Positions 40,809 through 50,248 of a stretch of 64,000 nt of DNA are shown here, piece after piece. Numbering within the stretch: the first letter of the stretch is position 1; every line of letters begins with the position of its first letter. The stretch spans positions 3,348,001 to 3,412,000 of the forward strand of contig NZ_CP108784.1 in NCBI RefSeq assembly GCF_045207655.1, written 5' to 3'. The DNA comes from Embleya sp045207655 (GTDB taxonomy: Bacteria > Actinomycetota > Actinomycetes > Streptomycetales > Streptomycetaceae). A program made the translations under genes and the position numbers. The notes beneath the pieces were generated by a model that saw only the letters and a program-made list of their open reading frames with translations, searched no databases and was not told the origin of the DNA.

Positions 40809-42176
40809 TCAGATCACCTTCCCCGGGTTGAGAATCCCCAGCGGATCGAACGCCGCCTTGACGCTTCGATGCACCCGCACGCCCACCGGCCCCAGTTCCT
40901 CGGCGAGCCAGTCCCGCTTGAGCATGCCCACACCGTGCTCGCCGGTGATCGTGCCACCGAGGTCCAGGCCCAGGCGCATGATCGCGTCGAACGCCACCCC
41001 GGCCCGCTCGACCGCCGCCGGGTCGGTCGCGTCGAAGATCACGATCGGGTGGGTGTTCCCGTCTCCCGCGTGCGCGCACACCCCGATCACCGTGTCGTGC
41101 CGCTCGGCGATCGCGGCCACCCCGTCGAGCATGTCCCCCAACCGCGAGCGCGGCACCGCGACGTCGTCGATCATGCTCGTGCCCAGCCGCTCCAGCGCGG
41201 GCAGCGCGAGCCGGCGGGCCTGCATGAACAGCGCCGAGTCCTCGGCGTCCTCGGCGGTGAACGCCTCGAACGCGCCGGCCTCGGTACAGATCGCCTCGAT
41301 CGCGGCCAACTCGGCGGCGGGCTCCGGGGTGTCCACCGCGATCAGCAGCAGCGCGGCGCTGTGCTCCGGCAGACCCATGTTGGCCATCGCGTTCACCGCG
41401 CGCAGCGTGGTGCCGTCCATCAGCTCCATCAGCGAGGGGGTGTGCCCGGCCGCCATGATCGCCGAGACCGCGCGGGCCGCCGAACCCGTGCTCGCGAACT
41501 GGGCCACGGTCACCAGCGCGGGCGGCGGCGTGGGCCGCAGCGCGAGCGTGGCCCGGGTGACCACGCCGAGGGTGCCCTCCGCGCCGACGAACAGCCGGGT
41601 CAGGTCGTAGCCCGCGACGCCCTTGGCGGTCCGCCGTCCGGTGCGCAGCAGTTCCCCGTCGGCGAGCACCACGTCCAGGCCGAGCACGTACTCGGCGGTC
41701 ACCCCGTACTTGACGCAGCACAGCCCGCCCGCGCCGGTGCCGATGTTGCCGCCGATCGTGCAGGTCTCCCAACTGGACGGGTCCGGCGGGTAGACCAGGC
41801 CGTACTCGGCGGTCGCCTTGGACAGATCGGCGTTGATCACACCCGCCTCGACCACGGCCGTGCGGTCGACGGGATCGATCTGCAGGATGCGGTTCATCCG
41901 GACCAGCGAGAGCACGATGCAGCCGTCGACGGCGTTGGCGCCGCCGGACAGGCCGGTGCGCGCGCCCTGCGGGACCACCGGTACCCGCAGTCGCGTGGCG
42001 ACCCGCATCACGTGTCGGACCTGCTCGGTGGTCTCGGCAAGGACCACCACCGCAGGGTTACCGGCCGCACACAGGCCGGCCATGTCGCGCGCGTACGATG
42101 CGGCGATGTCCGCGTCCGTCACCAGGGCGTGCGCGGGTAGCTCCTCCCGCAATGCCTCGATCAGGTCGGTGGTCAT
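40809..42176 (-). CDS. FAD-linked oxidase, GlcD/D-lactate dehydrogenase type
   Basis: A 455-residue flavoprotein of the glycolate oxidase subunit D/D-2-hydroxyacid dehydrogenase group. The FAD-binding region includes VPVVPQGARTGLSGGANAVDG and TCTIGGNIGTGAGGL; the C-terminal cap domain ends ITGEHGVGMLKRDWLAEELG and DPLGILNPGKVI. These enzymes oxidise D-2-hydroxyacids such as glycolate or D-lactate and pass electrons to a carrier. No GlcE/GlcF partner is adjacent, so it probably acts alone. GGGAGGCAGC lies just before the ATG at 42176. It is divergent from an AsnC regulator 72 bp away. Confidence 0.92.
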   Translation of the reverse strand: MTTDLIEALREELPAHALVTDADIAASYARDMAGLCAAGNPAVVVLAETTEQVRHVMRVATRLRVPVVPQGARTGLSGGANAVDGCIVLSLVRMNRILQIDPVDRTAVVEAGVINADLSKATAEYGLVYPPDPSSWETCTIGGNIGTGAGGLCCVKYGVTAEYVLGLDVVLADGELLRTGRRTAKGVAGYDLTRLFVGAEGTLGVVTRATLALRPTPPPALVTVAQFASTGSAARAVSAIMAAGHTPSLMELMDGTTLRAVNAMANMGLPEHSAALLLIAVDTPEPAAELAAIEAICTEAGAFEAFTAEDAEDSALFMQARRLALPALERLGTSMIDDVAVPRSRLGDMLDGVAAIAERHDTVIGVCAHAGDGNTHPIVIFDATDPAAVERAGVAFDAIMRLGLDLGGTITGEHGVGMLKRDWLAEELGPVGVRVHRSVKAAFDPLGILNPGKVI

Positions 42177-42248
42177 GCTGCCTCCCGGTGTGGCCGTGAA
42201 TGGCCCCAGGGTAGGCACCGGGAAACCAGTCCCCCGAGGGAGGGCACC

Positions 42249-42719
42249 TTGCAGATCGACCGGTTGGATGCCGCGCTGATCCGGCTGTTGGTGGAAACAC
42301 CGCGGATCGGTGTCGTGGAGTGTTCGCGCCGGCTCGCGGTGGCACGCGGAACCGTACAGGCGCGCCTCGATCGACTGCGCGAGGCAGGGGTGATCAGGGG
42401 CTTCGGGCCGGACGTGGACCCCGCCACGCTCGGCTTCTCGGTGACCGCGTTCGCCACTCTGGAGATCCGCCAGGGGCAGGGGCGCGACCTGCGCAAGGAC
42501 CTGGAGTGTGTGCCACAGGTGCTCGAAGTACACGCGATCACCGGTCGGGGCGACCTGCTGTGCCGGATCGTCGCGCGCTCGAACGCGCACCTGCAACGGG
42601 TGATCGAGCAGATCATCGAACTGGACGGGGTGGTCCGCGCGTCCACCACGATCGCGCTGGAGAACCCGGTGCCCTACCGGGTGTTGCCCTTGGTGGAGTG
42701 CGCGGTGACGGACGGCTGA
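42249..42719 (+). CDS. Lrp/AsnC-family transcriptional regulator
   Basis: A 156-residue protein: N-terminal HTH (LIRLLVETPRIGVVECSRRL, then AVARGTVQARLDRLREAGVI) and a C-terminal RAM ligand-binding domain (VLEVHAITGRGDLLCRIVAR). The TTG at 42249 is chosen because GAGGGAGGGC lies about 7 bp upstream and no better start precedes the HTH. AsnC-type regulators commonly control a divergent catabolic gene, here the GlcD-type oxidase; amino or hydroxy acids are the likely ligands. Confidence 0.9.
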   Translation: MQIDRLDAALIRLLVETPRIGVVECSRRLAVARGTVQARLDRLREAGVIRGFGPDVDPATLGFSVTAFATLEIRQGQGRDLRKDLECVPQVLEVHAITGRGDLLCRIVARSNAHLQRVIEQIIELDGVVRASTTIALENPVPYRVLPLVECAVTDG

Positions 42720-42909
42720 CAGCGGCGCCCGCAGGGGTGAACGCGGGGCCGGGAGGACGGGTGCGGGTCACCGGCACCGGACCCGAGCCGGACGGGTGAC
42801 AGCGCACCGGAACGGGTGACGAATCGGACCCGCTCGGCCCATCCCGCGTTTCCCGGACGTACCACGACGGTAACCGACCGCGGTCGGCACCGGGTTCGCG
42901 GGAAGGGCT

Positions 42910-43560
42910 GTGTTGAGCTTCTGGGACTACGTCTCCAGCCGCCGCGAGCAGCTTTGGATCGAGACCTGGATGCACGCGAGCGCCGTGTTCCAGTACATGG
43001 TGATCGCGACGCCGATCGGGGTCGTGGTGGCGATCGCCACCTACCGCGGCGCGCTCGCGTCCCGGATCGCGATCGGCACCACCGCGACCATCCTGATCAT
43101 TCCCTCGTTCGCGCTGCTCGGCCTGCCGATCCCGCTGCTCGGCCTCGGTGTCGCACCGACCGTGGTCGCACTGGTGCCGTACGCGCTGCTGCGAATCGTG
43201 CGCAACGCCATCGTGGGTCTGGCCGGCGTGGATCCACAGCTTGTGGACGCCGCGCGCGGGATCGGGATGAACCGGGCGATGATCCTGCTCCGCGTCGAAT
43301 TGCCGCTCGCGTGGCCCGCGCTGCTCACCGGCATCCGGATGTCCACCCGGATGATCATGGGCATCGCGGCGATCTCGGCCTTTGTGTCGGGTCCGGGACT
43401 GGGCAACGAGATCTTCACCGGACTGGCCCGCCTGGGCAGCGAGAACGCGATCAACGCGGCCTGGGCGGGCACCCTGGGCGTGGTCGTGTCGGCCCTCCTC
43501 TTCGACGCCGCGTACGTGCTCCTCGGCCGGCTGACCGTCTCCAGGGGGATCCGTGACTGA
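42910..43560 (+). CDS. ABC transporter permease, OpuB/ProW type
   Basis: A 216-residue permease with about five helices and the EAA loop region (ARGIGMNRAMILLRVELPLA) that contacts the ATPase. It fits the glycine betaine/carnitine/choline (OpuBB/ProW) subfamily. A GTG at 42910 or a TTG at 42913 start the protein; GGAAGG lies just upstream. The gene overlaps the ATPase gene by 8 bp. The operon is permease, ATPase, permease, and lacks a substrate-binding protein, which is needed for uptake. Confidence 0.92.
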   Translation: MLSFWDYVSSRREQLWIETWMHASAVFQYMVIATPIGVVVAIATYRGALASRIAIGTTATILIIPSFALLGLPIPLLGLGVAPTVVALVPYALLRIVRNAIVGLAGVDPQLVDAARGIGMNRAMILLRVELPLAWPALLTGIRMSTRMIMGIAAISAFVSGPGLGNEIFTGLARLGSENAINAAWAGTLGVVVSALLFDAAYVLLGRLTVSRGIRD

Positions 43561-44809
43561 CGTCAACGGCGCGACGATTCGACTCGAAGAGCTCACCAAG
43601 CACTTCCCCGGGCAGCGGACGGCCGCCGTCGATCGGGTCACCCTGGAGATCCCGGCCGGCCAATTCGTGGTGTTCGTCGGTCCGTCCGGCAGCGGCAAGA
43701 CCACCACGATGAAGATGATCAACCGGCTGATCGAGCCGACCTCGGGGCAGATCTCGATCGACGACCGGGACGTCACCCACCTGGATCCGGTCAAGGTGCG
43801 CCGCAAGATCGGCTACGCGATCCGGAACAGCGGTCTGTTCCCGCACATGACGGTCGCTCAGAACATCGCGCTGGTGCCGAGGATGCTCGGCTGGGGCCGG
43901 TCGAAGGTGTCCACCCGGGTGGACGAACTCCTGGAGACCGTGGGCCTGGACAGCGCCGAGTTCCGCAACCGATATCCGCGCCAACTCTCCGGCGGTCAAC
44001 AGCAGCGGGTCGGCATCGCGCGAGCACTCGCGGGCGACCCGCCGGTGTTGTTGATGGACGAGCCGTTCGGCGCGGTCGACCCCATCACGCGCGGCCACCT
44101 CCAGGACGAACTCATCCGGATCCAACACGAGTTGCACAAGACGATCGTGTTCGTCACGCACGACTTCGACGAGGCGGTCAAGCTCGGCGACAAGATCGTG
44201 GTGCTACGCGAGCAGTCGCACGTCGCCCAGTACGACACCCCCGAGGCGATCCTGACCAACCCGGCCGACGAGTTCGTGGCCGGCTTCGTCGGGGCGGGCG
44301 CCGCGCTGAAGCGGCTGACCCTGTCCCGGGTGCGCGACGTCGAGGTGAAGCCGTTCGCCACCGCGGGGATGCGCGACGACATCGAGACGATCCGCCGGGC
44401 CGCGGGCGAGCACCGGGCCGACGAGGTGCTGCTGTTGGACGACCGGCGCCGGCCCACCCGTTGGCTGCGGCGCGAGAAGGTCCGGCGCGGCGGCCCCGGG
44501 CTCGCGGTGGCCGCGCACGAGGTGGGCGACACGGTCACCCGCGACGCGACGCTGCGGGACGCGCTGGACGTGATCCTGACCGAGGGCGGCGGCAAGGTCG
44601 CGGTCACCGGCGCACGCGGCGAGTACGTCGGGGTGGTCTCGATCGAGACGCTGATGGCGTCGATCCAGGAGATGCTCGAAGCCGACCGCGAGGCCGCGCG
44701 CGAGCACCTGGAGGAGTCGGAGGCGCGGCGCGAGGTGCAGCGCTTGGAGGAGGAACGGCGCGCCGGTCACCAGGACGGCGCACACGCGGCCGAGAACGGC
44801 CGGCGGTGA
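43553..44809 (+). CDS. ABC transporter ATP-binding protein, OpuBA/ProV type with CBS-like tail
   Basis: A 418-residue ATPase. Walker A GPSGSGKTTTMK (about 43-54), signature LSGGQQQRVGIARAL, Walker B VLLMDEPFGAVD, and the switch His in FVTHDFDEA are all present. The C-terminal about 140 residues look like a CBS-domain-type regulatory tail, typical of osmolyte transporters, followed by a charged coiled tail. It overlaps the upstream permease by 8 bp and the downstream permease start by 4 bp (GTGA). Confidence 0.95.
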   Translation: MTDVNGATIRLEELTKHFPGQRTAAVDRVTLEIPAGQFVVFVGPSGSGKTTTMKMINRLIEPTSGQISIDDRDVTHLDPVKVRRKIGYAIRNSGLFPHMTVAQNIALVPRMLGWGRSKVSTRVDELLETVGLDSAEFRNRYPRQLSGGQQQRVGIARALAGDPPVLLMDEPFGAVDPITRGHLQDELIRIQHELHKTIVFVTHDFDEAVKLGDKIVVLREQSHVAQYDTPEAILTNPADEFVAGFVGAGAALKRLTLSRVRDVEVKPFATAGMRDDIETIRRAAGEHRADEVLLLDDRRRPTRWLRREKVRRGGPGLAVAAHEVGDTVTRDATLRDALDVILTEGGGKVAVTGARGEYVGVVSIETLMASIQEMLEADREAAREHLEESEARREVQRLEEERRAGHQDGAHAAENGRR

Positions 44810-45624
44810 GCGGCGGACCGCAGGTGCGCCCGGTCGGGCCCACGGTCGACACCGAGACCCGCGCCGCGCTGCCCTCGCGCTTTCGGTGGACCGACTTCGT
44901 GGTGATGCCGATCTTCCTGGGCCTGGTGCTGCTCGTGTTGTGGCAGGGGGTCGACCACCAGGAGCCGGATCCGATCGAACGTGTCACGCCGGCCTGGCCC
45001 AACGTCCGCCGCCGGATCATCGAGCACATCCAATTGACCGCGGTGTCCACGGTGTTGGTGCTGGTGCTGGTGCTGGTGATCGCGATCCCGCCGGGCATCG
45101 TGCCGACCCGCCGACGGGCCCGCCGATTCGCGCCGTTCGCACCGGCGCCGGCCGACATCGGTCAGGCCACGCCGGCGATCGGGCTGCTCGTACTGCTCAC
45201 GCTGTGGTTGGGCGTGGGTGTCGAGGTGGCCATCATCGGCGCGGTGGCCTACGCGGTGCTCCCGGTGCCGAGCAGCACCATCGCCGGCCTCAAGGACGTG
45301 GACCGGCAACCGGTCGAGGCGGCGCGCGGGATCGGCACGTCCATGCCGGGCGTCCTGTTCAGGGTCGAACTCCCGCTCGCGGTACCGCTCGTGCCGGCCG
45401 GCGTACGCAACGCACCGGTGCTGAACGTGGGCATCGCGACGCCGGCCACGTTCGTCGACGCGGGCGGGCTCGGCGACGTCATCCAGGACGGGATCCTGCT
45501 CCAGCGCACGCTCGTGCTGATCGTCGGCAGCGTGCCGACCGTGGTGCTCGCGCTCACGGTGGACTGGCCGGCGTCCCTCGCCGAGACGGGCCTGCGTCCG
45601 CGCGGTCTGCGGGCCGGGGGTTGA
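44806..45624 (+). CDS. ABC transporter permease, second OpuB/ProW-type subunit
   Basis: A 272-residue permease with about six helices and an EAA-like loop (ARGIGTSMPGVLFRVELPLA). A hydrophilic N-terminal segment of about 40 residues precedes the first helix. It starts at GTG 44806, coupled to the ATPase gene by a GTGA overlap. In typical OpuB systems the substrate-binding protein would follow; here the next 190 bp are repeat sequence and the next gene is unrelated and on the other strand. Confidence 0.9.
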   Translation: MSGGPQVRPVGPTVDTETRAALPSRFRWTDFVVMPIFLGLVLLVLWQGVDHQEPDPIERVTPAWPNVRRRIIEHIQLTAVSTVLVLVLVLVIAIPPGIVPTRRRARRFAPFAPAPADIGQATPAIGLLVLLTLWLGVGVEVAIIGAVAYAVLPVPSSTIAGLKDVDRQPVEAARGIGTSMPGVLFRVELPLAVPLVPAGVRNAPVLNVGIATPATFVDAGGLGDVIQDGILLQRTLVLIVGSVPTVVLALTVDWPASLAETGLRPRGLRAGG

Positions 45625-45678
45625 CCATGGAACGGGGACCGACGATGCGTCACGCGCCTTGGCGCGCTGTCCTGTCGG

Positions 45679-45818
45679 CCGAACTCCCCTCGGCCCGGCC
45701 GGCGCTCGAGGCCAACCCAGCCAAACGAGCGCCCGAGGTCAGCCGAACTCCCCTCGGCCCGACCGTCGCATGAGGTCAGCCGAACCCAATCCGGCCCGGC
45801 CGGCGCTTGAGGCCAAAA
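45679..45818. repeat. Degenerate copies of the dispersed 27-bp repeat family
   Basis: Three or four diverged units (about 45691-45720, 45753-45780 and 45791-45818) contain GGCCCGGCCGGCGCTTGAGG or CGCATGAGGTCAGCC-like variants of the array consensus. Two copies of CAGCCGAACTCCCCTCGGCC-like sequence also alternate with them. They lie between the ABC permease stop and the convergent S16 protease gene. Confidence 0.65.
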
Positions 45819-46598
45819 TCAACACGAGGCGACTTTGCCCCCCGCGTTCAACGCGTTGAGCGCGTCGACCGCCCCCGAGAGCGTCTCGACCGGAACCAAC
45901 CGAAGCCCCCCGGATTCCACCCGCCCAGCCTCCCCGCACTCCCCCTTCGGCAACACGAACACCGTCGCCCCCGCCCGCTTCGCCGCCAACAGCTTCATCG
46001 GCAGCCCACCGATCTCGCCGACCTTGCCATTGCCGTCGATCGACCCCGTGCCGGCGATCGTCCGTCCGCCCGTGAGTTGACCCTCGGTCAGCTTGTCCAC
46101 GATGCCCAGCGCGAAGAACAGACCCGCGCTCGGCCCGCCGACATCGCTCAGATGCAGCGTGACCTTGACCTGGTCCGGCGACTTGCCGAGGTACTTCAGC
46201 GCCGCGACGGTCGCGCTGTCCTGCGACTTGACCATGTCCTTGGCGTTGGTCTCGACGACCTGCTCGATTGATTTGCCGTCCGGGTAGACGGACTTCCTCG
46301 GGACAACCGCCTCTTCCGTGTCCCACCACGCACCGAGCAGCGACGCCAGCCGGTGCTTCTCGTCGCGTCCGCTCGCGTGGATCGTGGTCAACAACAGGTG
46401 CCCGGTCGTCGGGTACACCGTGGCGGGCCCGGAGATCTCGACCACCGGCCGCCCCGCGTCGTCGCCGAGTGTGTCGGCCACCGATCCCGGTGTGATCAGG
46501 ACGTACGGCATCGGCACCAGGAACGCGAAGCCGAACAGGATCGCGACGAGGAGCAGAGACACCGGGAGGGTGAGCTTGGTACGGGCCACGCCTGGCAT
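45819..46598 (-). CDS. YlbL-like Lon-type (S16) membrane protease lacking the PDZ domain
   Basis: A 259-residue protein with an N-terminal membrane helix (about 10-30) and an extracytoplasmic Lon-type proteolytic domain. The catalytic Ser lies in the DVGGPSAGLFFAL motif (about 152-164) and the Lys in IGGLPMKLLAAKRAGA (about 199-214). Actinomycete and Bacillus YlbL-type homologues of about 350 residues carry a PDZ domain between the MVKSQDSATVAALKYLG-like helix and the DVGGPSAG motif. Here the two are joined by only about 15 residues, so the PDZ is missing while the protease is intact. The ATG at 46598 is used; a GTG three codons later is possible. Confidence 0.83.
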   Translation of the reverse strand: MPGVARTKLTLPVSLLLVAILFGFAFLVPMPYVLITPGSVADTLGDDAGRPVVEISGPATVYPTTGHLLLTTIHASGRDEKHRLASLLGAWWDTEEAVVPRKSVYPDGKSIEQVVETNAKDMVKSQDSATVAALKYLGKSPDQVKVTLHLSDVGGPSAGLFFALGIVDKLTEGQLTGGRTIAGTGSIDGNGKVGEIGGLPMKLLAAKRAGATVFVLPKGECGEAGRVESGGLRLVPVETLSGAVDALNALNAGGKVASC

Positions 46599-46684
46599 TA
46601 AACACGGCCCGGCCCGACGCGCCGTACCGGACTCACCCCACCCGCACCGCGACCCGGGTCGTCCGCCGCGTCGCGCCGTCCGAC

Positions 46685-47356
46685 CTATGCGGCGGAGACG
46701 CGCATTCCGCCCAGTTCGTCGGACAACTCGGCCGCCGCCTCGGCCACCCGGCGGCCCAGTCGTTCGGTGTCCAGGTTGCCCAGCGAGACGATCCCGACGC
46801 TCGACTCGACGGCGGCGAGATCGGGCACCGAGGCGGCGATCCCGGGCACCGTGTGCCGACCGTCGCCGGGCGCGTACACGTAGGACCTGGGCCCGTCCAG
46901 CCCCGCCACCACCCGGCGCGCGGCCAGGATCGCCAGACCCGCCGCGCCCGCGTCCAGCGCGTGCCGCGAACCGACCCGGTAGGCCACGTGGTAGTCGGTC
47001 CAAGTGGGCTCGGCCACCGCGACCACCAGGGCCTCCATGCCGTCCACGATGGTCAGGTGCGCGGTGGCCCCGGTCTCCTCGGCGAGCCGGCGCAGACATG
47101 GCACCGCCGCGTCGCGGACCAGCGGATGCGCCCGACGGGCCAGTTGCAGCGCGCCCAGACCGAGTGTGGTGCGGCCGCTGTCGTCGCGCCGGACCAGGCC
47201 GTGCTGTTCGAGTGTGGCGAGGATGCGATAGACGACGGTGCGATTGACGCCGAGTGCGGCGGCGATGTCGTGTACCGACAATCCGTCCGAGGCATCGGCG
47301 AGCAGTTCGAGGACCTTGAGCCCTCGGTCCAGGGTCTGTGACGTTTCGGCGACCAC
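46685..47356 (-). CDS. IclR-family transcriptional regulator
   Basis: A 223-residue regulator with an N-terminal winged HTH (LSVHDIAAALGVNRTVVYRI, then LATLEQHGLVRR) and an IclR effector-binding domain (about 75-215). GTG at 47356 is preferred because a GGGAGG-rich run precedes it; an ATG at 47386 would add 10 residues. IclR proteins bind aromatic or small acids. The target is not evident: upstream is a 668-bp gap and downstream the S16 protease. Confidence 0.9.
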   Translation of the reverse strand: MVAETSQTLDRGLKVLELLADASDGLSVHDIAAALGVNRTVVYRILATLEQHGLVRRDDSGRTTLGLGALQLARRAHPLVRDAAVPCLRRLAEETGATAHLTIVDGMEALVVAVAEPTWTDYHVAYRVGSRHALDAGAAGLAILAARRVVAGLDGPRSYVYAPGDGRHTVPGIAASVPDLAAVESSVGIVSLGNLDTERLGRRVAEAAAELSDELGGMRVSAA

Positions 47357-48024
47357 CGGCCCCCCTCCCTTCGCGTGACGTTGCATTACGTCCAGCGGCG
47401 CTCGATCCCCGAACGGAACGCCACATTCGCGAGGCTGTGCGGCGCCAGGTCATGGGGCCAGGACACGTACTCGTCACCACTCGGCGGGCAGGCCGAACGG
47501 ATTCCCACGTCCGAGCAGGACGGTTTCTCCTGCTCGGCGCGTCGGAGGATCACGCTAACCAGAGAGGGCACTTTTGGCACCGGATATCCGGGATACGGAC
47601 AGGAAAAATAACAGATCTTTCGGGACATGTAGCACGTAATGTGTAATTCGCCAAATGCGATCCTCGCCACGTCCCCCCGAGAGCATGACCGGACGGCTCC
47701 GTACTCACCAGTCGGACACATCGTCCCAACCAATGAGATAGCCACTCCGACCGACACCCCGGCCGACACCCGGATCGACCACACGACCGGCCCCGAATCC
47801 GCAGCCTGATCGCATCCGGACCGGACTCGTGCCGACACCCGGGCACCAAAGCACAGCCGAGCCCGCAATCGCGACTCGATGATCTGGTGACCGATGATCC
47901 AGCGACAAACGATCCGGTGGCCGATGATCTGGTGACCCTCGACCCTCGACCCGCGGCCCGACGACGAGGCGACCGGATGACCCGATGCCCCGATGACGGC
48001 TCCGGCCACCCGGCCCCGCGCGAA
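47357..48024. other. Long intergenic region between the IclR and helicase genes
   Basis: About 670 bp with no gene I can support. The section 47560-47660 is notably AT-rich (including GGAAAAATAACAG) and likely holds promoters. A short near-repeat of GATGATCTGGTGACC-like units occurs at about 47881-47940. Several open frames exist on the minus strand but have atypical, low-complexity translations. Confidence 0.4.
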
Positions 48025-49806
48025 TCAGCGCCCGGACGTGGCCCACTCGCGGATCTTGCCGATCCGCGCCTCCAACTGTCCAACCGACGCCTGTGCCACC
48101 GCCGGCCCGCCGCACACCCGGCGCAGCTCGTTGTGGATCTGTCCGTGGGTCTGCCCGGTGCGGTGGTGCCAAGCGGCCACCATCGTGTTGAGTTCCTTGC
48201 GCATCGCCGTCATCTGACGGTGCGTCACCACCGGGCGCTGGTCGGCCGGCTTCTCCGACAGGTCGGCCTGGTGGTCCGGCTTGCGCCGGCTCTTGGCCAC
48301 CTGCTTGGCCTGCCGGGACTGGAGCAGCATCTGGACCTGGTCGGGTTCGAGCAACCCGGGAAGGCCGAGGTACTCCTCTTCCTCCTCGCTGCCCACGTGC
48401 GCCTGAAGCCCGAACTCCGCGCCGTCGAACAGCACCCGGTCGAAGCGCGCCTCGCTCTCCAGCGCCTCGAACGCGAACTCCTCCTGCTGCCCCGGCTCGT
48501 CCTTCTGCGCGTTGGCCTGCGCGAGGAGGGCGTCCTCCTCGTCGTACATCCCGCCCTCCTTCTTCGGACGGTCCAGCACGTGGTCGCGCTCGATCTCCAT
48601 CTCGTTCGCGTGCTGGAGCAGCGTCGGCACGGAGGGCAGGAACACCGACGCGGTCTCGCCCCGGCGCCGGGCCCGGACGAAGCGCCCCACGGCCTGCGCG
48701 AAGAACAGCGGCGTGGAAATCGTGGTGGCGAACACGCCCACCGAGAGGCGGGGTACGTCCACGCCCTCGGACACCATCCGCACCGCGACCATCCAGCGGT
48801 CCTCGGACGCGGAGAAGTCCTCGATCTTCTTCGACGCGCCGGCGTCGTCGGACAACACCAGGGTGGCGCCCTGTCCGGTGATCTCGCGGATCATCCGCGC
48901 GTACGCCCGAGCCGACTCGTGGTCGGTGGCGATCACCAGGCCGCCGGCGTCCGGGATGGCCTTGCGTACCTCGCCCAGCCGCTTGTCGGCGGCCCGCAAC
49001 ACCTGCGGCATCCACGAGCCCTGCGGATCCAGCGCGGTACGCCAGGCCTGGCTGATCGCGTCCTTGGTCATCGGCTCGCCGAGCGAGGCCGCGATCTCGT
49101 CGCCGGCCTTGGTCCGCCAGCGCAGGTCGCCCGAGTAGGACAGGAAGATGACCGGGCGTACCACGCCGTCCGAGAGCGCGTGGCCGTAGCCGTAGGTGTA
49201 GTCGGCGGACGAGCGGCGGATCCCGTCCTTGCCCTCCTCGTACGCGACGAACGGAATCGGGTTGATGTCCGAGCGGAACGGCGTGCCGGTCAGCGCGAGC
49301 CGGCGGGTGGCCGGCTCGAACGCCTCCATGCACGCCTCGCCCCACGACTTGCTGTCGCCCGCGTGGTGGATCTCGTCCAGGATCACCAGCGTCTTGCGGT
49401 TCTCCACCCGGCGGCGGTGCAACATCGGATGCACGCCGACACCCGCGTAGGTGACCGCGATGCCGTGGTACTCCCGGGAGACCGGGCCCGACGAGCTCGA
49501 ATAGTTCGGGTCGATCCGCAGGCCTATGCGCGCGGCGGCCTCGGCCCACTGCTTCTTGAGGTGCTCGGTCGGCGCGACGATGGTGATCTGGTGGATCACG
49601 TGCGCGTCCAGCAGTTCGGAGGCGATCCGCAGCGCGAACGTGGTCTTGCCGGCGCCCGGCGTGGCCACCGCGAGGAAGTCGCGCGGTTGGCGTGCGAGGT
49701 AGGTGTCGAGGGCCCCCTGCTGCCATGCGCGCAGCTTGTTCGCGGTGCCCCAGGAGGCACGGTTCGGGAAGGCCGGGGACAGATGGGACGCGGCTGCGGT
49801 ACTCAC
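48025..49806 (-). CDS. DEAD/DEAH-box superfamily 2 helicase
   Basis: A 593-residue SF2 helicase. Motif I ATPGAGKTTFALRI (about 48-61), motif II LDEIHHAG (DEIH form), motif III TGTPFR, and motif VI-like QAVGRFVRARR are present. A C-terminal region with EEEEEYLGLPGLLEP and KQVAKSRRKP follows. These proteins are widespread in actinomycetes and act on DNA or RNA in repair or stress response; the specific role is not clear. GTG at 49806 is chosen because GGAGCAG lies about 10 bp upstream and no better start is inside the helicase core. It stands alone. Confidence 0.9.
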   Translation of the reverse strand: MSTAAASHLSPAFPNRASWGTANKLRAWQQGALDTYLARQPRDFLAVATPGAGKTTFALRIASELLDAHVIHQITIVAPTEHLKKQWAEAAARIGLRIDPNYSSSSGPVSREYHGIAVTYAGVGVHPMLHRRRVENRKTLVILDEIHHAGDSKSWGEACMEAFEPATRRLALTGTPFRSDINPIPFVAYEEGKDGIRRSSADYTYGYGHALSDGVVRPVIFLSYSGDLRWRTKAGDEIAASLGEPMTKDAISQAWRTALDPQGSWMPQVLRAADKRLGEVRKAIPDAGGLVIATDHESARAYARMIREITGQGATLVLSDDAGASKKIEDFSASEDRWMVAVRMVSEGVDVPRLSVGVFATTISTPLFFAQAVGRFVRARRRGETASVFLPSVPTLLQHANEMEIERDHVLDRPKKEGGMYDEEDALLAQANAQKDEPGQQEEFAFEALESEARFDRVLFDGAEFGLQAHVGSEEEEEYLGLPGLLEPDQVQMLLQSRQAKQVAKSRRKPDHQADLSEKPADQRPVVTHRQMTAMRKELNTMVAAWHHRTGQTHGQIHNELRRVCGGPAVAQASVGQLEARIGKIREWATSGR

Positions 49807-50248
49807 TGCGACGGGTCTGCTCCAGGCCGAGGGGGCGATCGCGGGCAAGCGATCAGGCTACCCGAGCCCCCGCCCGATTCCGCGCGCCCACGACTTCCGC
49901 GCCCCGAAACCCGGGCCGCCGAACGGCGATTCCGCCGGGAACACCGGCCCGACCGCCCCTCGAACCCACCCTCCCACCCGATCTCCGGCGCGTCCCGACC
50001 ACGCCCCGACAAACCACGACCCACCCACCCACACCCACCCCGAGCCAAGCCACCCGGCCACGTCGCCCGCTCCACCCCACGGGCCACACGCCCTGCCCGG
50101 CGCACTCGGCGCACTCGCCACGATCGTCCTCAGCCGTCTGCTGCGCGGCCGCGCCCCCGGCCGACTCGCCATCCGAGACGCCCTCCTCACGCGCGCCCGC
50201 GCCCTCGGCGCGATCCCCCTCACCCGCCACCTCCGCCGCCCGCCGAGC
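49807..50248. other. Non-coding region between helicase and APH-fold gene
   Basis: About 440 bp of Pro/Arg-codon-biased low-complexity DNA (runs of CCCACC and CGCCC). It would hold the helicase promoter and the 3' untranslated end of the APH gene. No convincing ORF, RNA or hairpin was found. Confidence 0.4.

Noticed and set aside
47386..48009. Minus-strand 207-codon ORF between IclR and helicase
   Set aside because: The composition is unlike neighbouring genes, no family is recognised and no clear ribosome binding site precedes it.
49853..50230. Minus-strand 125-codon ORF in the helicase-APH gap
   Set aside because: Gly/Arg/Ala-rich translation without domain or ribosome binding site; typical noise in GC-rich gaps.
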